Source: Delphinapterus leucas (lineage: Eukaryota; Chordata; Mammalia; Artiodactyla; Monodontidae). Taken from it: a stretch of DNA of 64,000 bases. The stretch spans positions 81,977,665 to 82,041,664 of the forward strand of contig NW_022098066.1 in the NCBI RefSeq assembly GCF_002288925.2, given 5' to 3'. Shown piece by piece: positions 12,186 through 54,784 of this stretch (positions are counted from its first letter, which is position 1; every line of letters starts with the position of its first letter). A program made the translations under genes and the position numbers. The notes below the pieces were generated by a model. That model did not search any database. It was given only the letters and a program-made list of their open reading frames with translations, and was not told where the DNA came from.

Positions 12186-12814
12186 TCGTCTACCTCTCAA
12201 AATATCTGTTTTATTATTCCCAAGGTGGGTTTGGAGATCGCAGCTGGGCTCCAAGTAGAAAAATGGGATTCCTACTCCTGGCTGCCCCTTGCCCTCGGAC
12301 CTTATCATCCACAGGCAGAGCAGCTGGGCGGCTGGAGCTCCCGCACCCTCAAGTGCGTGGAGTGGGGCCTGCGTTGGGGGGTTCAACACACACAGGGAAG
12401 CAGGAGAGTGCATGTTATTTTGTGGGCTTCCAGCTCCAGGAGAGAGGGCCAAGAAAGGGCTGACCTGGGTTCACACTCAACCTTTCCCCCAGACTCAGAA
12501 TCAGATCAGGCTCTCTTCCCAAGGGGCTGGGGTCAGGGGAAGGGAGGGAGTGAGGGGTCTAGAGAGAAAGGCGGAACTCTTTTCCTAATGCTTCCAAGAG
12601 GGCCAAAGTTCCTGTTTTACGGATGGAGGCAATAACACAGAGAGAGAGAACATTTGCCCCACTCAGCCCACCATTATAAAAGAAAACCCTGCAACTTACA
12701 ATTGAAGTTGGAGATGGGGTGAGGGGTCGGGGTGGGTGGGATGGGGAGGGATATTGTCTACATTAACAGTATCGAGGCTCAGCTCGGCCACAGCTCATTT
12801 AATCATATCGCTTC

Positions 12815-13395
12815 TAAAAATTGGCTCAGCACCTCTGTACTACTTTTCCAGTCAAGTTTAAACCTCTTCTCAGGACAAGGCCTTTCACTCCTGGCCCCTC
12901 TGCAGTCTTATCTGTTCTCCGGCACCTCCCACTGCTAGTGCCCCTGGAGAAGCCATTACGAACATCTCATAATTCTTCACGTCTCCAGGCTTTTGTAAAT
13001 GTTATTTCTCCTCTACCTGGCTGTTTCTTATACGGTACATCCTATATGCTTTCAAGAGTAGGCGGCTGACCATGAGCGGCTTGAAGGCGGAATAGGTTGT
13101 ACTCATCTCTGTATCCCTGGGCCTCTCAGAGTGGCTGCCCTCAATGAACACCGAAGTGTCAGCTCAAAGGCAACCTTTCTAGAATCCTTCCTGCTGCCTC
13201 TAGTTTGTGCTGAGGGGTCTCCTTCTTGCTCCCAAAGCACTTTAGCACCTCTGTATTTATCCTTCAAATGCTACACTTTAAATGTTGTTTTTCTGGGGAA
13301 AGGGATGTGACTTGTGCATCACCGCACCCCGAGTGTTAAGCCACAGTACCTGGCACATAGTAGGTGCTCGATAAATTAATTTTGAATGAAACGTC
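12815..13395 (+). repeat. L2 LINE fragment(s)
   Basis: Pyrimidine-rich L2 sequence ends with GTACCTGGCACATAGTAGGT, GCTCGATAAATT and GAATGAA. It may be two adjacent pieces. Confidence 0.6.
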
Positions 13396-14639
13396 TTCTG
13401 AATCTCCAATATGGAAAGCACGGTACGAGGCACTATTACAGGGATATAAAGTTGTATCTCTGATCCTGGGGGGAAATGTTCACATATATGTTGTACAAGG
13501 CACTGTGAAATAACTTGAGGACAATGCTATAGAAATTTAAGAGGAATATTTCTGACTTGCTTAGGGTAGAAATTTTTACACACCCTCCCTTCTACCTGGA
13601 AATGGACTCTTATCTGTTAACTATTTTCTTAATGGTCTTAGAAGTATCTCTTGTGTGTCATTTGAAAGTAGGTGGGGCATAAATAATAAAGAAAGAAAAT
13701 AATACCCAGGTGACAGGTGTGAAGGGCCTCTGGTTGTGAGTTCAACACCATCTGAGAAGTTTGACTTGGGGTAAAGGGGTGAGTCTTTAGAGACAGTGGG
13801 TTACCCTTTAGAGACAGCGGGCTTTAGATTCTACACTGAATGAAAGCAGAGGGTGAGTCCTGGAAGCGGGTGAGTGAAAGTGGTAACCAAAATGGGTGCT
13901 TCCCAAGTCACTTTGTTAGCCTCTGGGGCCAGGTCCACCATCTGCTCCCAGGACCCCCAGGGCTGCTGGGCACCTCCTGAGAGGAAGAGAAATGGAATAC
14001 TCACGAGTGCTGGAATGTAGGACCAAGAAATCATCCAAACCAGTAAACAGAATAGCCAAATTATCCCCTTTCCCACTGGGAGCATTTGGTCTAACTTCTG
14101 ATTTGTGCCTAGGAATTATCTGTCCAAAGTTTCGTTACGTCAGAATATTGACATTGCATAGTTCTATAGGATAAGGATCTAGCACTTGAGTTTTGTGAAT
14201 GGTGCAGGACTGCAGAACACAGAGCTTAACTGGGCCAGATATGTCTAAAACACTGAATTCTAATTCATCTATGAGCATCCCTGATCCTAGGTGGCCTTAA
14301 ATAATCCAAAATGGAATTTTCCAGTATTCGACAAGGTGGGGCATGGAAAAGCATGTTTGCTGTGGGGTTTCAACATAAAGGAGTTAAGAGCTAGGAAGTG
14401 CCTCCTTGGTCAATATATAAATTAGGCCAGACTGACATCTCATTTTCCTTTTCTTCTTTTTTTTTTTGTAATCAGAGAGGAAGAGGAGAATATTGAACTT
14501 GAACAAACGTTTTGGCTGGTCCAAATGCACCAGGCCCTTGCTCTCTTTTAAGCTCATAATTCTCATTGCATCATTCATTTGGAAGTAATCACTGCTTTGT
14601 GAGGTCTCAGAAATGGTTTCCCTCTGCTTTTTAAAATTT

Positions 14640-14790
14640 AACTTTCCGTGTCTGTGTCTTTGGTACCCTCGGATGTTAGGCCACCAGAGGAAAGGGGCTA
14701 TGTCTTTTTGACGTTCGAACCTCTTCAGCATCCAGCCCCGTGCCTTGCACATAGTAGGTGCATTCAATAAATGCTTGTTAAGGAATTAGT
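14640..14790 (+). repeat. L2 LINE 3' fragment
   Basis: It ends with CCTTGCACATAGTAGGTGCA followed by TTCAATAAATGCTTGTTAA, the L2 3' signature. Confidence 0.65.
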
Positions 14791-14959
14791 GAATGGGTCC
14801 TTAGGAGGGAAGATGAAACATTTCTCTCACGATGAGAACGAATATTTCTCAGTTTATGTCTGATATGAATCAGCTACTCAGCGTCAATTGTGCTTCTGTA
14901 CACTCACCAGGTGTAGAGAAATGCTTTGGCTGAGATTGAGAAATTCATCTCCGGAGAAT

Positions 14960-45151
<30,192 letters not shown>

Positions 45152-45305
45152 CCTTGGGCTCACTTGTCCCAGCCTCGTGGGATTTTCTGAAGAAACACAC
45201 CCACTGGGAGAGGAGAGCCACATTCCTGGGGCTGACACTGCTTGTGTCTCATCTGACCCCTGTCGTACAGCAATAACCACCCAATAAAGAGCCTACCCCG
45301 TACTC
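45152..45305 (+). terminator. PHGDH: PHGDH 3' UTR and poly(A) signal
   Basis: A short 3' UTR carries AATAAA at 45283-45288, followed by a GT-rich element (TTTGTGTTGTC) from about 45316. Cleavage near 45300-45310 is inferred. Confidence 0.85.
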
Positions 45306-46034
45306 TTCCGGGGACCTTTGTGTTGTCATTACCCTGAAGAGCCACCAGAGGGCATCCGCAGGCAGCCGTGGGGTTAGATGCTCTGCCTAGGAGGAGTAGG
45401 ATTAAAGCTCAGACTGCTCCCATAGAAGTCTCCGTCTGCTGGGGGGACAGAGCACACAGAGGTCACTGGAAGCAGTGAGGCAAGTGCCACAACAGGTGTA
45501 TATGAATTCTGTTGAGAGCAGAGGAGGAAGTAATTGGAGCTGTGGATGGTGGTTCCCAGGAGATATTTGGAAAGATTTCATAAGGGGAAGAAAGTGTGAG
45601 TAAAGGCACAGGGCCTGAGGATGTTTGATGAGTTCACAAGGCCAGCTCAGTATGGGTTGGACAGTATATAACTTGATTTTTTTTTTTTTTTTAAGATGAT
45701 TTTCACAAAACATGGCAGAATGGTACTCCTGCATCCTAAGGGTTTCACCTTTTGAGGGTTTTTTACTCCATCTATAGGGGATGATCCATTCCTACCTTAT
45801 GCCCAGCAGCATCTGTTTTGGAGACAAGGCAGGCTAAGAAGGCCCGGCACCGGGCAGCTAATTGACAGTGGCAGAAGCAAACCCATCACTGTGGCCTCAG
45901 AGCTGTGACTGAACCAAAGGTCGGTAGAAGCTCCACCAGTAACCGCTTGCTGTGCTGACCTCTGCTGTGAGCTCATAACATGTATTAGGGCCTTGCAGTA
46001 GCAGACCTGGAAGGGGATGGGCCTGAACTCGAAC

Positions 46035-46170
46035 AGCAAGGTGGCTTTGAGCTGCTTTGACCTTGAGCACAGTGCTTAATTCCCCTAAACCTTTGTTCCC
46101 TCATCAGTAAGGGGGATAATGACGTCTCTCAGGATTGAATGGCTTAAAAAAGTGGTGTATGGGAAGTGCC
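46035..46170 (+). repeat. MIR fragment
   Basis: Sense MIR with TTTGACCTTGAGCACAGTGC and CCCTCATCAGTAAGGGGGAT. Confidence 0.65.
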
Positions 46171-46248
46171 CGAGGCACTTGGCTTCTTCACCCCTATGTC
46201 TTTCTTTAAGAGCAGATGACCAGGTCTCAGTCGCTTACATAGAATCCC

Positions 46249-46283
46249 ATGCTCCAAATGGCCCCCATGCTCCAAATGGCCCT
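46249..46283. repeat. Short tandem duplication
   Basis: CCATGCTCCAAATGGCC occurs twice in direct succession. Confidence 0.9.
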
Positions 46284-46896
46284 CCCTTTGCCCTTGTGGT
46301 GATGTTCTGCCAGATCTGGACGTGGGGTGTCCTGACATCAGACAGCCCATTCTCTCTGCCTGGAAAGAGATCAAGAAGCATCTGGTGGGGGTCGGGGGTC
46401 GGGGGAGCCCATTGATAGCTAGAAAAATAGGCTGAGATTGATAACTTAAAAATTGAGCTCAATCTTCAGCCGCCCAGCCTCTTCTCAGAAGCCCCTAGAC
46501 AAACCATATTCTGTGCTCTAAGGTGGTCAAAACAATTCTAGAAACCCAAATTACTTGAGCATCCTCAAATATCTTCCTAGACATGGGTAGGTTTTGAAGG
46601 CATGGGACACATTCACTGTATCACCCTGTCCTGTGGCTGCCCACGTAAACTCTCCTAAATTTAAAAAGGCAAGATTAAGTTTAAGATCCAGCTGGTGCTG
46701 TTTACTCCTTCGCATTTCTCTGTGGTTTGTGGCATCTCTGCACCGCCTAACTTTAGAGTGGAATTTCCTTCTTGTGTGTCTTGGCTGGCAAGCAGAAGTT
46801 TTGCTGAAAGCTCAGTGAGGGAGGCAGACGAATAGTGGGACAGGAGGGAACTGGCCTCCGAATGCTGGCTCCTGGGACTCTGAGATTCAGAAACAT

Positions 46897-46952
46897 ACGT
46901 ACGTACGTACGTGTGTGTGTGTGTGTGCATGTGTGTGTGTGTGTGTGTGTTT
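46897..46952. repeat. Compound microsatellite (ACGT)n-(GT)n
   Basis: About five ACGT units followed by two GT runs separated by GCAT. Confidence 0.95.
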
Positions 46953-47651
46953 AGTATGTCCCCTGGAGACCAGAAGTTGCCTCATGGTCAGTGGGCTGGA
47001 CCACTCTCCACATCTGTTTCAATATACTGTGTCATGTTGGTATTCTTGCTTGAGATGCGTTAACAGGCCTCAATGCCTTTATCAAGTCATCACTCCATCC
47101 TCTCCTGCTGTAGGTTGTCCTGGGTGATTTTTTGCCCACATGGGTAAGTTCTTTATCTGCATGATAGTAGACTACCTTAGGGTGAAAATGGTGACCGGGC
47201 AACTGGAAAATCATTCCCTCATATGCTGACCTTAAACAGGGGGAGAGGGCTTTGTTCAGAGCCAGCAGGAGTCAGTTTTAATGAAGTAGATGCTGGAGGT
47301 ACCAGAGGAAGTCCTAGGGCTTAGTAACAAGGTCAGTGAAGAGGGGGAGAGGAAGGGGCTGGAAACCTCTGTGCAGTGGTGACAATGACCAGTGCCCTCC
47401 TGGGTGCCCTGCAGCTGAACCAGGGCTCATATTCTGCCGGCGTGCACGGTATGGGCAGCACCTTGATAGTCTCATTAAATATTTTTAATATCACCCCCAC
47501 ATAGTGTCCAAATGACTCACAAGCGGCAGCAGGCCTGGCTGCGGCATTCGGTGACACAGAAGGTCCTGGTTGCTCAGGCCACAAAGACCCCCCAGCAAAC
47601 TACGTGGATAGAAGGCAAGGTCCGGAGTCTCCTGCCTCAAGAACTCAAGTG

Positions 47652-48076
47652 ATTATTGTACTAAGTGAAGTAAGTCAGACAGAGAAAGACAAATATCATA
47701 CGACATTTCTTTTATGCAGAATCTGCAAAAAAAAAAAAAAATGACACAAATGAACTTATTTACAAAACAGAAACAGACTCGGAGACTAAGAGAATGAACT
47801 TACGGTTACCGGGGAGAAGGATGGGAGGGAGGGATAGATTGGGAGTTTGGGATTGACACGTATACACTGCTGTATTTAAAATAGGTAAACAACAGGGACC
47901 TACTGTATAGCCCAGGGAACTCTGCTCAATATTCTGTAATAACCTAAATGGGAAGAGAATTTGAAAAAGAATAGATACATGGATATGTATAACTGAATCA
48001 CTTTGCTCTACACCTGAAAATAACACAACACTGTTAATCGACTCTGCTCCAATATAAAATAAAAATTAAAAAGAAA
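47652..48076 (+). mobile_element. 5'-truncated L1 with target-site duplication
   Basis: The cetartiodactyl L1 3' region (AAGTGAAGTAAGTCAGACAG onward) ends in an A-rich tail. AAGAACTCAAGTGA before the element (47638-47651) and AAGAACTCAGGTGA after it differ at one base and form the duplication. Confidence 0.85.
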
Positions 48077-50035
48077 AAGAACTCAGGTGAATAAGGGCTT
48101 TGCTCCCACGACTACAGACACTACTCCAGAGATCCTAGGAAAGGCATACATTGTCCTGCCAGGGCTGCCAACTAGACTGAGGGCCCCCAAACAGCTTGCT
48201 GAGGAGGAGTAGGCAATGGGGGTCAGCCAAGGGGGGCTGCTGGGTGGCAGCTACAGCTGGTGTAATAGAACAAGAGTTCAGCGAGCACCTGGAGAGGGCC
48301 TGGGAAGGGAGTCAGCTGATGCAGGATTAGCGCTCTCGCAGGGCTTTATCTTGGATTTTCTGGTGCCTGTTGTGAGTCGAACAGCCTGGAGCAAGCAGTG
48401 AAGTGGGCGGGCCCAGCACCTCATCTCCCTGTGCCCAGTGTCCTGTTATCCCTAGGGCGGCCTGCCCACGCCTGCCCTCCTCCACTGACAGAAGCCATCC
48501 TCCCTCCTCCAAAGTGCCCCTTTCCTGCTAGGGTGCCAGAAGAAACTTTCTACAAGTACATAAGTTAATAACTTAAATAACTTCAAGCCCCTGAACTATT
48601 GCTGTTTTACAAGAAGATCCTAGATGAAGCAGTGCCCTAGCTCAAGAGGGAAAAACCATCCTCTAAGGGAAAAGTTTCCTGCTAGGGATTGAAACAATGT
48701 TTTTGGCTACAGGAGCCCAAAACGTAACCTATTCCACCTCTGTCCTGTGCTCACTTGTGCCGGTAACACCAACAAGGCATGGGACCAAGGAGCTTTGATC
48801 CTCATATCCTGAAGTCATTTCTGGCCCCTGTCTGCTGGCTCTGTAAGGTGTCTGTAAGGTGTCTTATGATCAGGGAAGGAAGCTGGGGATGGAGACTGTG
48901 TTTCACCCTTTGTTTCCCCTGTACCTCTCAGAGAATGGAATTGGAAGGGAGAGAGGGAGGGTGTGAGGTGAATGCTCGGCAAGTTCACTGCTGTGGGTGT
49001 GCATGCGGGTGGGGAGAGTGGGACCTCAGAGCCAGGAGGGCCAGCAGGTTTCTCTGCACGACAGCTGCTGCACTGGTTGTGTTCTGGTTTCCAAGAAATA
49101 TGGGAGTTGTTCCCTCCTTCCCTACTTTTTAATTGTGTTCTATTAGTTTAGTACCAAACCTAAAATTTAGAAATTCACAGAAAACCCTACGAAACAAAGA
49201 AAGAACTAACAGCACAGAAATTTAATAATAACAATAACAACAAAGCTATAACAAATGAGAGGCAAGCTATCTGGATCTTGCGGGAGACAACGGATCTGCC
49301 GCATTTCCGGTCTGTGATTCAAGACTGAGCCTTCCCTCCATCCCTCCATCTCCCTTTTCACAAAGGGCTCCTCCAGCACCACAAGCCCATGACAGTGACT
49401 ACAGCAGGGAAAGGCATGAAGGATCCCCTAAGGATGGCCCCTCACTCTACAGGGCCAGTGCTTTTGGGGGCTGCTGTGTCCAATCCAATCTATTTACCAG
49501 CTAAGAGTGGGGGATATTTATACGATCGAGAGAGGGCAGAAATTCTATAGCGTACTTTTGCAAGGAACCTCTCCACATATCTGTAAAGTTTAAAGAAACA
49601 AAAGAAGGACGTTCAATCATGAGTCTCACCCTGGGCATCCCCTCTTTCCCCATACCTGCTCCTCACCCGAGGCAGTCTCTCCTAAAGATATCCCGAGGTC
49701 TGGGGCATTTCACTGCCCTTCCAGCAACAAACCTGGATGCCTGAGGGCCCGGAGCCCAACGCCATGGGAGCCAAGGCTGGGAGGTGGGCAGGGTCCCCAT
49801 GACACGTCCTGTCTGTGATGGGAGAGCAGGCTGGGCAGTGCAGAGGCAGAGCTCCGCAGAGCACTGCACTGACGTACCATCTTTATTTCAGCTAACATCT
49901 CAGTGGTGTAGGTTCATTGCTCCTGTGAGACAAGGATGAGGCCCAGCTTTTCTTTTCTTGGTACAATGCTGCTTAAGCACGTGGACCAGGAGAGGGAGGG
50001 AACCTGATCTGGAAACTCTCCCTTGAAAAATCCCA

Positions 50036-50064
50036 ATTCTCTCTCTCTTTCTCTGTCTCTTCTT

Positions 50065-50100
<36 letters not shown>
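50036..50100. repeat. (CT)n pyrimidine microsatellite
   Basis: A CT-rich run ending in about 17 clean CT units. Confidence 0.9.
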
Positions 50101-50102
<2 letters not shown>

Positions 50103-51357
50103 TTCTGATGACTGAACTAGCTTAACACATTTAATGGCCCCCTCTTTGCCACTGACTTGCCCTTAACAACCATATTACAAACAGACAACAGATAAGCAAA
50201 CAAACAGATGACTCCCTGGTAGCGCCAAAGTGTGATGAGTCTGCTTTAGAGCCTGCCGTTCTCAACCATACCCTGCAGCCTGGCCGGTCGCCCCCTTTCC
50301 AACCTCGCTTACCTCCTAACATCCCAGAGGCACACTTCAGTTGCCCCACAGGGCTGGAATGCTGGCAGTGGTTAGCAGTGAACAGAGGACACCCCTTATC
50401 CTGCAGTTTTCCTGTTTTATCCGGGTATCTGGTTTACCCAGGCCTTCTTCCTCATCTTTCCCTGTTCCCTACCCTGCCCTTGGCAAAACTTTTTAGTCTT
50501 CCCCCTTCATATACCAAAGTAGGGGGGAAAATTTAAAAACAGGAAAATGTAGATGAAGTATTCGGGAGCAGGGACTGATCTGTTGAGATTTATGGGTTGT
50601 AAAAGAAATTGCTTCTCACACTTCCATTCTGCTTATCTTCCCAATTTGGAAGATTAACTGAAGGCAGATATCTGGGTCCATGCACTACAAGATTCTAATG
50701 CTGAATCTTTGATTTTCCTTTAAAAAGTACCATAAAGAATTCTCCTATTTCTCTTCCCGATTCCATCCACTTCCATCAAACTCTTCTCTCCTTATGCCCC
50801 TACCCACTTATCTCCCAAATCTCACTTCTTCTACCCAGAATGAATCGCAACACGGGACGATTGCTCACAGCCCCTTAGCCTAAGGTTCCCTCCAGCCAAG
50901 GCTTCTGCCTCTCACAGAATCCCCAGCACCCTGTTTCCTTATGAGTCTCTCCAACACACTGGCTTGTCCTTCTCTGATGCTCTTCATCTTTGTTACCGAC
51001 TCGCCCCATTGGAGTAATGAGTTCCATAGTTTCAGGTTTACAGCCTGCCTGCTTCTGTTATGGATGCTAATTTTGTTTCTATCAAGCTTCTAGGGGAGCT
51101 TCCTATCATGAGTAGATCAGGTAAACAAGTTGACTCTTTTTTTCAGATTCAAGATTTAAGAACGTGCCCCTCCCCCCAGCTTTGCCTTTCATGGGCAAAG
51201 AGCCCCAAGAGTTTTACTTGGTCCTCGTGGTACAAACCCCCCACCTCTGATCATTTTGGAAGCTACGAACCCTCTCTGGCCACACTCTCAGAGCTGCATC
51301 TGTCACCCAGAGGAAAATCTTTAAGCCACCTACACTCTAAAATTTCACTCATCACCT

Positions 51358-51464
51358 TTAGACCGGACGCCGGGCATACTTTTGGTGGTACAGCTCATCC
51401 ACTCGCCCCAGGTATCAAGTGCCTGGGAAAAGGCTGTTTTTGTCACCAAGTGGTGAGAAATTCA
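51358..51464 (-). pseudogene. HMGCS2: HMGCS2 exon 9 remnant with premature stop
   Basis: Acceptor TTCCACAG is intact. The frame reads NFSPLGDKNSLFPGT, then TGA (51415-51417) where Trp490 should be, then YLGRVDEL and KYARRPV and the ancestral TAA at 51358-51360. Length (107 nt) matches human with no indel. A stop this late would remove 19 residues. Confidence 0.95.
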
Positions 51465-52709
51465 CTGTGGAATGAGAAGAGGCAATACTCACAAAGGGCT
51501 GCATGGGGTTGAGGAAGGGAAAATGGTAATAGGGACGCCTAGACCTTCACGTGGAGCTCTCCTGGCTGTGCTGCAAGGGGTGGCGAGGTCATCTAGTCTA
51601 CACCCAGTAGGGCACTGGGCCATCAGAGGAACCAGAAGCAGCTCTCTTGGAGCTAGTACCTAAGACTTGCCTACTAGAAATTTTGTTATAGGAGTATGCC
51701 GTTTTTCTGCAGTAAACATGCATCCATTGAAATCTTCATCATGTCCTTCTGCCAATGGTACCTAGCTTGAGGTGTACCTCAGAGCATCCTGTTTTCTAAT
51801 AGACACTTCCTTCCTAGCCCTAAGTTTTCCAACTCTGATTCATTGTAGTATTTCAAAGTTTTGTCCATTAACGTTCATCTCAGAGGTCCTATTTTTATTT
51901 TATTTTGGCTTGTTTTTTGCTCTAACATGTCCCCTGTTCCAGATAAGATCAATGACTACTAGGTCTAGGTTTTCTGGAACATTCTCAATTCCATAAGTTC
52001 AGTCTCCTTTTCAGGGCAAATCATGTGTCCCAAGTTTTGCTTGAAAAAATATGGTTACCCTGATTTTAAAATCACCATCTGACTTCTCCAGTCCTAACTT
52101 GTGCTTTGGTGTACTTTTCCTTTGTTGCTTTTTGGGGGCACTATTTTGTTTTATGTTTGGTAAGGAAAGGGGGTAGCTGAAAGAAGACAGTAATATTTGC
52201 CGATAACTTATTTATCATTAATTCATTCATTAATCTCTTTGGCAATCCTGCAAAGTTCGTATGATTTTAGAAATGAGGCAACTGAGAAAACTTCAATAAT
52301 TTTCTCAAAGATAAAGAGCTGATAAGTACCACAGCTCAGCTTAGACTTTGATATCCGGCTCCAAAATCTGGGCTTTTTCAACTGTGGCGTAGATAGTGTT
52401 TTCAAAGACCATACACCTGGTTTCCAGGGGACTTCATTGTCCAGTATCCTGTTTTGGGTGGTTATCTATGCTCAGTGCTGGGAAGCCACATGCTGCCTCC
52501 TACCTCTTCCCAACTCTGTCTTCTGCTTCCCCACCCAGTTCTTCCCCTTTTGAACCTAACAAACCTTCTCCCAATCATATCTGATAGAAGTCGTCACTCT
52601 CACCCACTATATTCTAGACTTCTGATGAATCCCTGGCTCTCAGCTCCTGGCATAGAATCTGAGAAAAATTGCCTTCTCCTCCTTCCTCTCTTTCTGCCTT
52701 TTTTCTTAC
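51465..52709 (-). other. HMGCS2 intron 8
   Basis: Contains a MIR-like antisense fragment at about 52200-52400. No other feature seen. Confidence 0.75.
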
Positions 52710-52845
52710 CCTTGTGGTAGAACTGTTCTCTTTGGTCCATTATTTCTGTAAACATCTCAGGAGACATATGCTTCCGGGAGGTGAGACGTTTTGGCAGGTC
52801 TGATGTACTGGATACCAGCTTCTCCGGGGGTGGGGGGCGGCGAGA
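52710..52845 (-). pseudogene. HMGCS2: HMGCS2 exon 8 remnant with C-rich insertion
   Basis: The exon body reads [20 protein letters not shown] and [13 protein letters not shown], with donor GTAAGA. From the acceptor TTCCCAG to the donor the exon is 136 nt against 126 in human. The extra 10 bp lie in a C-rich run near the acceptor (plus strand 52824-52842) and shift the frame. Confidence 0.9.
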
Positions 52846-53455
52846 CTGGGAAGCAAAAGTAAGACTCTTAAACTTACTTCATTGTCATCACTGCTACCAA
52901 TCACAAGTCCAATGGAGAGCCAGGCTCTGTGGGAGCTCCCGCCCCAGGGGAAAGTACTCTATGTATGGCTTAGAATGTCAAGAAATGATAAAGCTCAGCA
53001 AACATAATGTTAGCAAAACATACAGGCAGACCCTCATTTAGTCAAGGTGTATCCTGTTTAGCGCTTAGATGTATGCCCTTGATCACGTCCATCATAAAAT
53101 AATCCACAAATGTTTCCTGGATATCTCAAATCCATCAATTTCTCTTTAACCAGTTGCAACCAAACCACCACCATCACCTCTTGCCTAGACTATTTGCTGG
53201 AACAATCTGACTGGTTGCCCCATATTCACCTTTGTTTCTCATCAGTCTAGTCTCTAAGTAGTAACCAGGGAAGTGCTTCGGATACATGAATTAGACAAAC
53301 TTACTCTATTGCTTAAATCCCTTCAGGGCTTTCCTTTGTTCTTAATCACAACATAATTCTATCAAGGTGGGAGACTTGGTAGTGGTGAGGCAGAAAGTGG
53401 TTTCTTTTACCCGATGAAACTGGCCAGGAGTGCCTGATCAAAAGACTGGACTCAC
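52846..53455 (-). other. HMGCS2 intron 7
   Basis: 610 bp with no recognised repeat or exon. Confidence 0.75.
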
Positions 53456-53562
53456 CTGGAGAAGCATCCTGGGGCACCCGAAATGAAAAGAAACTTTCCG
53501 CTAAGCCAGAGCCATAAGAGAAGGCACCAATCCTGGAGCCAGCCAAGTCCTGGGCAGAGTGA
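53456..53562 (-). pseudogene. HMGCS2: HMGCS2 exon 7 remnant (undamaged exon)
   Basis: A 107-nt exon with acceptor CCCCTCAG and donor GTGAGT. It reads [20 protein letters not shown] and [12 protein letters not shown] without indel or stop, matching human residues 397-431. Confidence 0.95.
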
Positions 53563-54609
53563 CTGAGGGGAAAGGAATCAAAACCTAAAACCACACATCA
53601 ACATTATGTTCCGCACTGCAAAGAAGCCACCAGTCTAGTCAACCTCTTGCAACTAGAAATGGGTTCTGGGCACTCTACACAAACAGGGGCTTCTGGAAGA
53701 CCCTGGGGGTAGGCCCAGAAGGAGGAAAACTTACCAAGAGGAGAACAGCTAAAGTCTAAGATACAGAAGCCACAGTGAGCATAACTGAATCTCTGGGATG
53801 TAAAAGGAACTTCTCCCCACGCAGGAAGCCAAGATGAATTCAGTGAACTCTGAAGGCACCTCCAAGTGAAGGTCAGACCACTGGACCCATCTCAAGGCTC
53901 CCATGTTGACTGGCACTGCTTCAGCAGTTGTAACTTTTTTTATTGTATCCTCATTAGGAATAATTTGAGCAAGTCCAATGATATACATATATATTTTTCT
54001 CATGTTGTATGCATGTACTAGTACAAGTGTTTTCTTGTAAAATCCACAAAATAGAATATCTATAAAAATAAAAACTAACATTTGGGCCCCTGCTGAGCAT
54101 TACTGTTTTAATTGCTTTAGACATTTAACATTCATCAAAACCTTAGAAGGTAGGTATTGTTATTGTACAAATTTTATAGTTGGGAAAAAGAAGGCGCATA
54201 AAGGTTAAGTATTTTTCCAAGGTCAAAGCTAATAAATGGTAAAGAGATTTGAACACAGGTTGTGGGCTCTAAAGCTAGAATCTTTTGACCAACATGCTTT
54301 ACTGAGTACAGAGATTTTAAAGGATGAGATCAAAATATGCATAAAAGTTCTACTATTTTCCTGCTGCACCAAATAGGTCTTGCTCATCCCCTGGCATCGT
54401 ACATGCACTTCACTTTGGAGACCACTGTTTAATACTGATGGTACATCTGCCTACCCATACACCCTTGAAACCTGTTTCTTTCATTTTCCTTCCTTCCTTC
54501 TTTCATTCCTTTTTGAAAAGCTTCTGAACCAGAAGAGGAACAAAACTTGGTTGAACCCTCAGACCAGAGGCCATGGGTAAGAGGAGGTGATGTCACATGC
54601 AGTACTCAC
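53563..54609 (-). other. HMGCS2 intron 6
   Basis: Contains an antisense-type MIR (54090-54305, plus-strand reading). Nothing else seen. Confidence 0.75.
54090..54305 (-). repeat. MIR element
   Basis: MIR antisense features: AAAGGTTAAGTATTTTTCCA, AAGGTCAAAGCTAATAAATG and GATTTGAACACAGGTTGTGG. Confidence 0.7.
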
Positions 54610-54784
54610 TGGAACAGAAGTGAGGCCAGGCATCCATCCATCCAGGGATGAAGTGTACATATTCCCGTTGTGTGTGGAGAGGTAGAGGGACGCCTTGCTC
54701 TTCTTGTTGAACATGTCTAGAGAGGCCTTTTGAAATGCTTTTTCTATGTCCTTATCGGTGTAGGTGTCTTTCAGCTTTAGCCCC
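54610..54784 (-). pseudogene. HMGCS2: HMGCS2 exon 6 remnant with 4-bp duplication
   Basis: Acceptor CCTCACAG and donor GTGAGT are good. It reads [20 protein letters not shown] and [16 protein letters not shown], then a triplicated 4-bp unit (CATC on the plus strand, 54631-54642) shifts the frame. The exon is 175 nt against 171 in human. Confidence 0.95.

Larger units (their letters stand above)
1..14950. other. Intergenic region upstream of PHGDH
   Basis: No conserved coding exon is recognisable on either strand. The open frames are short and mostly fall in repeats. The space is filled by an L1M-type remnant near the left edge, several L2 and MIR fossils and cetacean SINEs, listed separately. 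I saw nothing I can name at about 1310-1640, 1750-2280, 3190-4000, 6830-7740 (apart from scattered AT-rich sequence), 8690-10430, 12190-12810, and 13440-14630. Confidence 0.7.
45306..51357. other. Intergenic region between PHGDH and the HMGCS2 remnant
   Basis: About 6 kb between the 3' ends of the two convergent genes. It contains a MIR fragment (46035-46170), microsatellites (46897-46952 and 50036-50100) and an L1 insertion (47652-48076). The right part would include the ancestral HMGCS2 3' UTR; candidate minus-strand poly(A) hexamers are ATTAAA at 50130-50135 and AATAAA at 49882-49887, but I cannot choose. No other gene recognised. Confidence 0.75.

Noticed and set aside
12225..12635. 136-codon open frame upstream of PHGDH
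   Set aside because: No recognisable domain or splice context, low-complexity composition, and overlapping frames on both strands. Chance is the simpler explanation.
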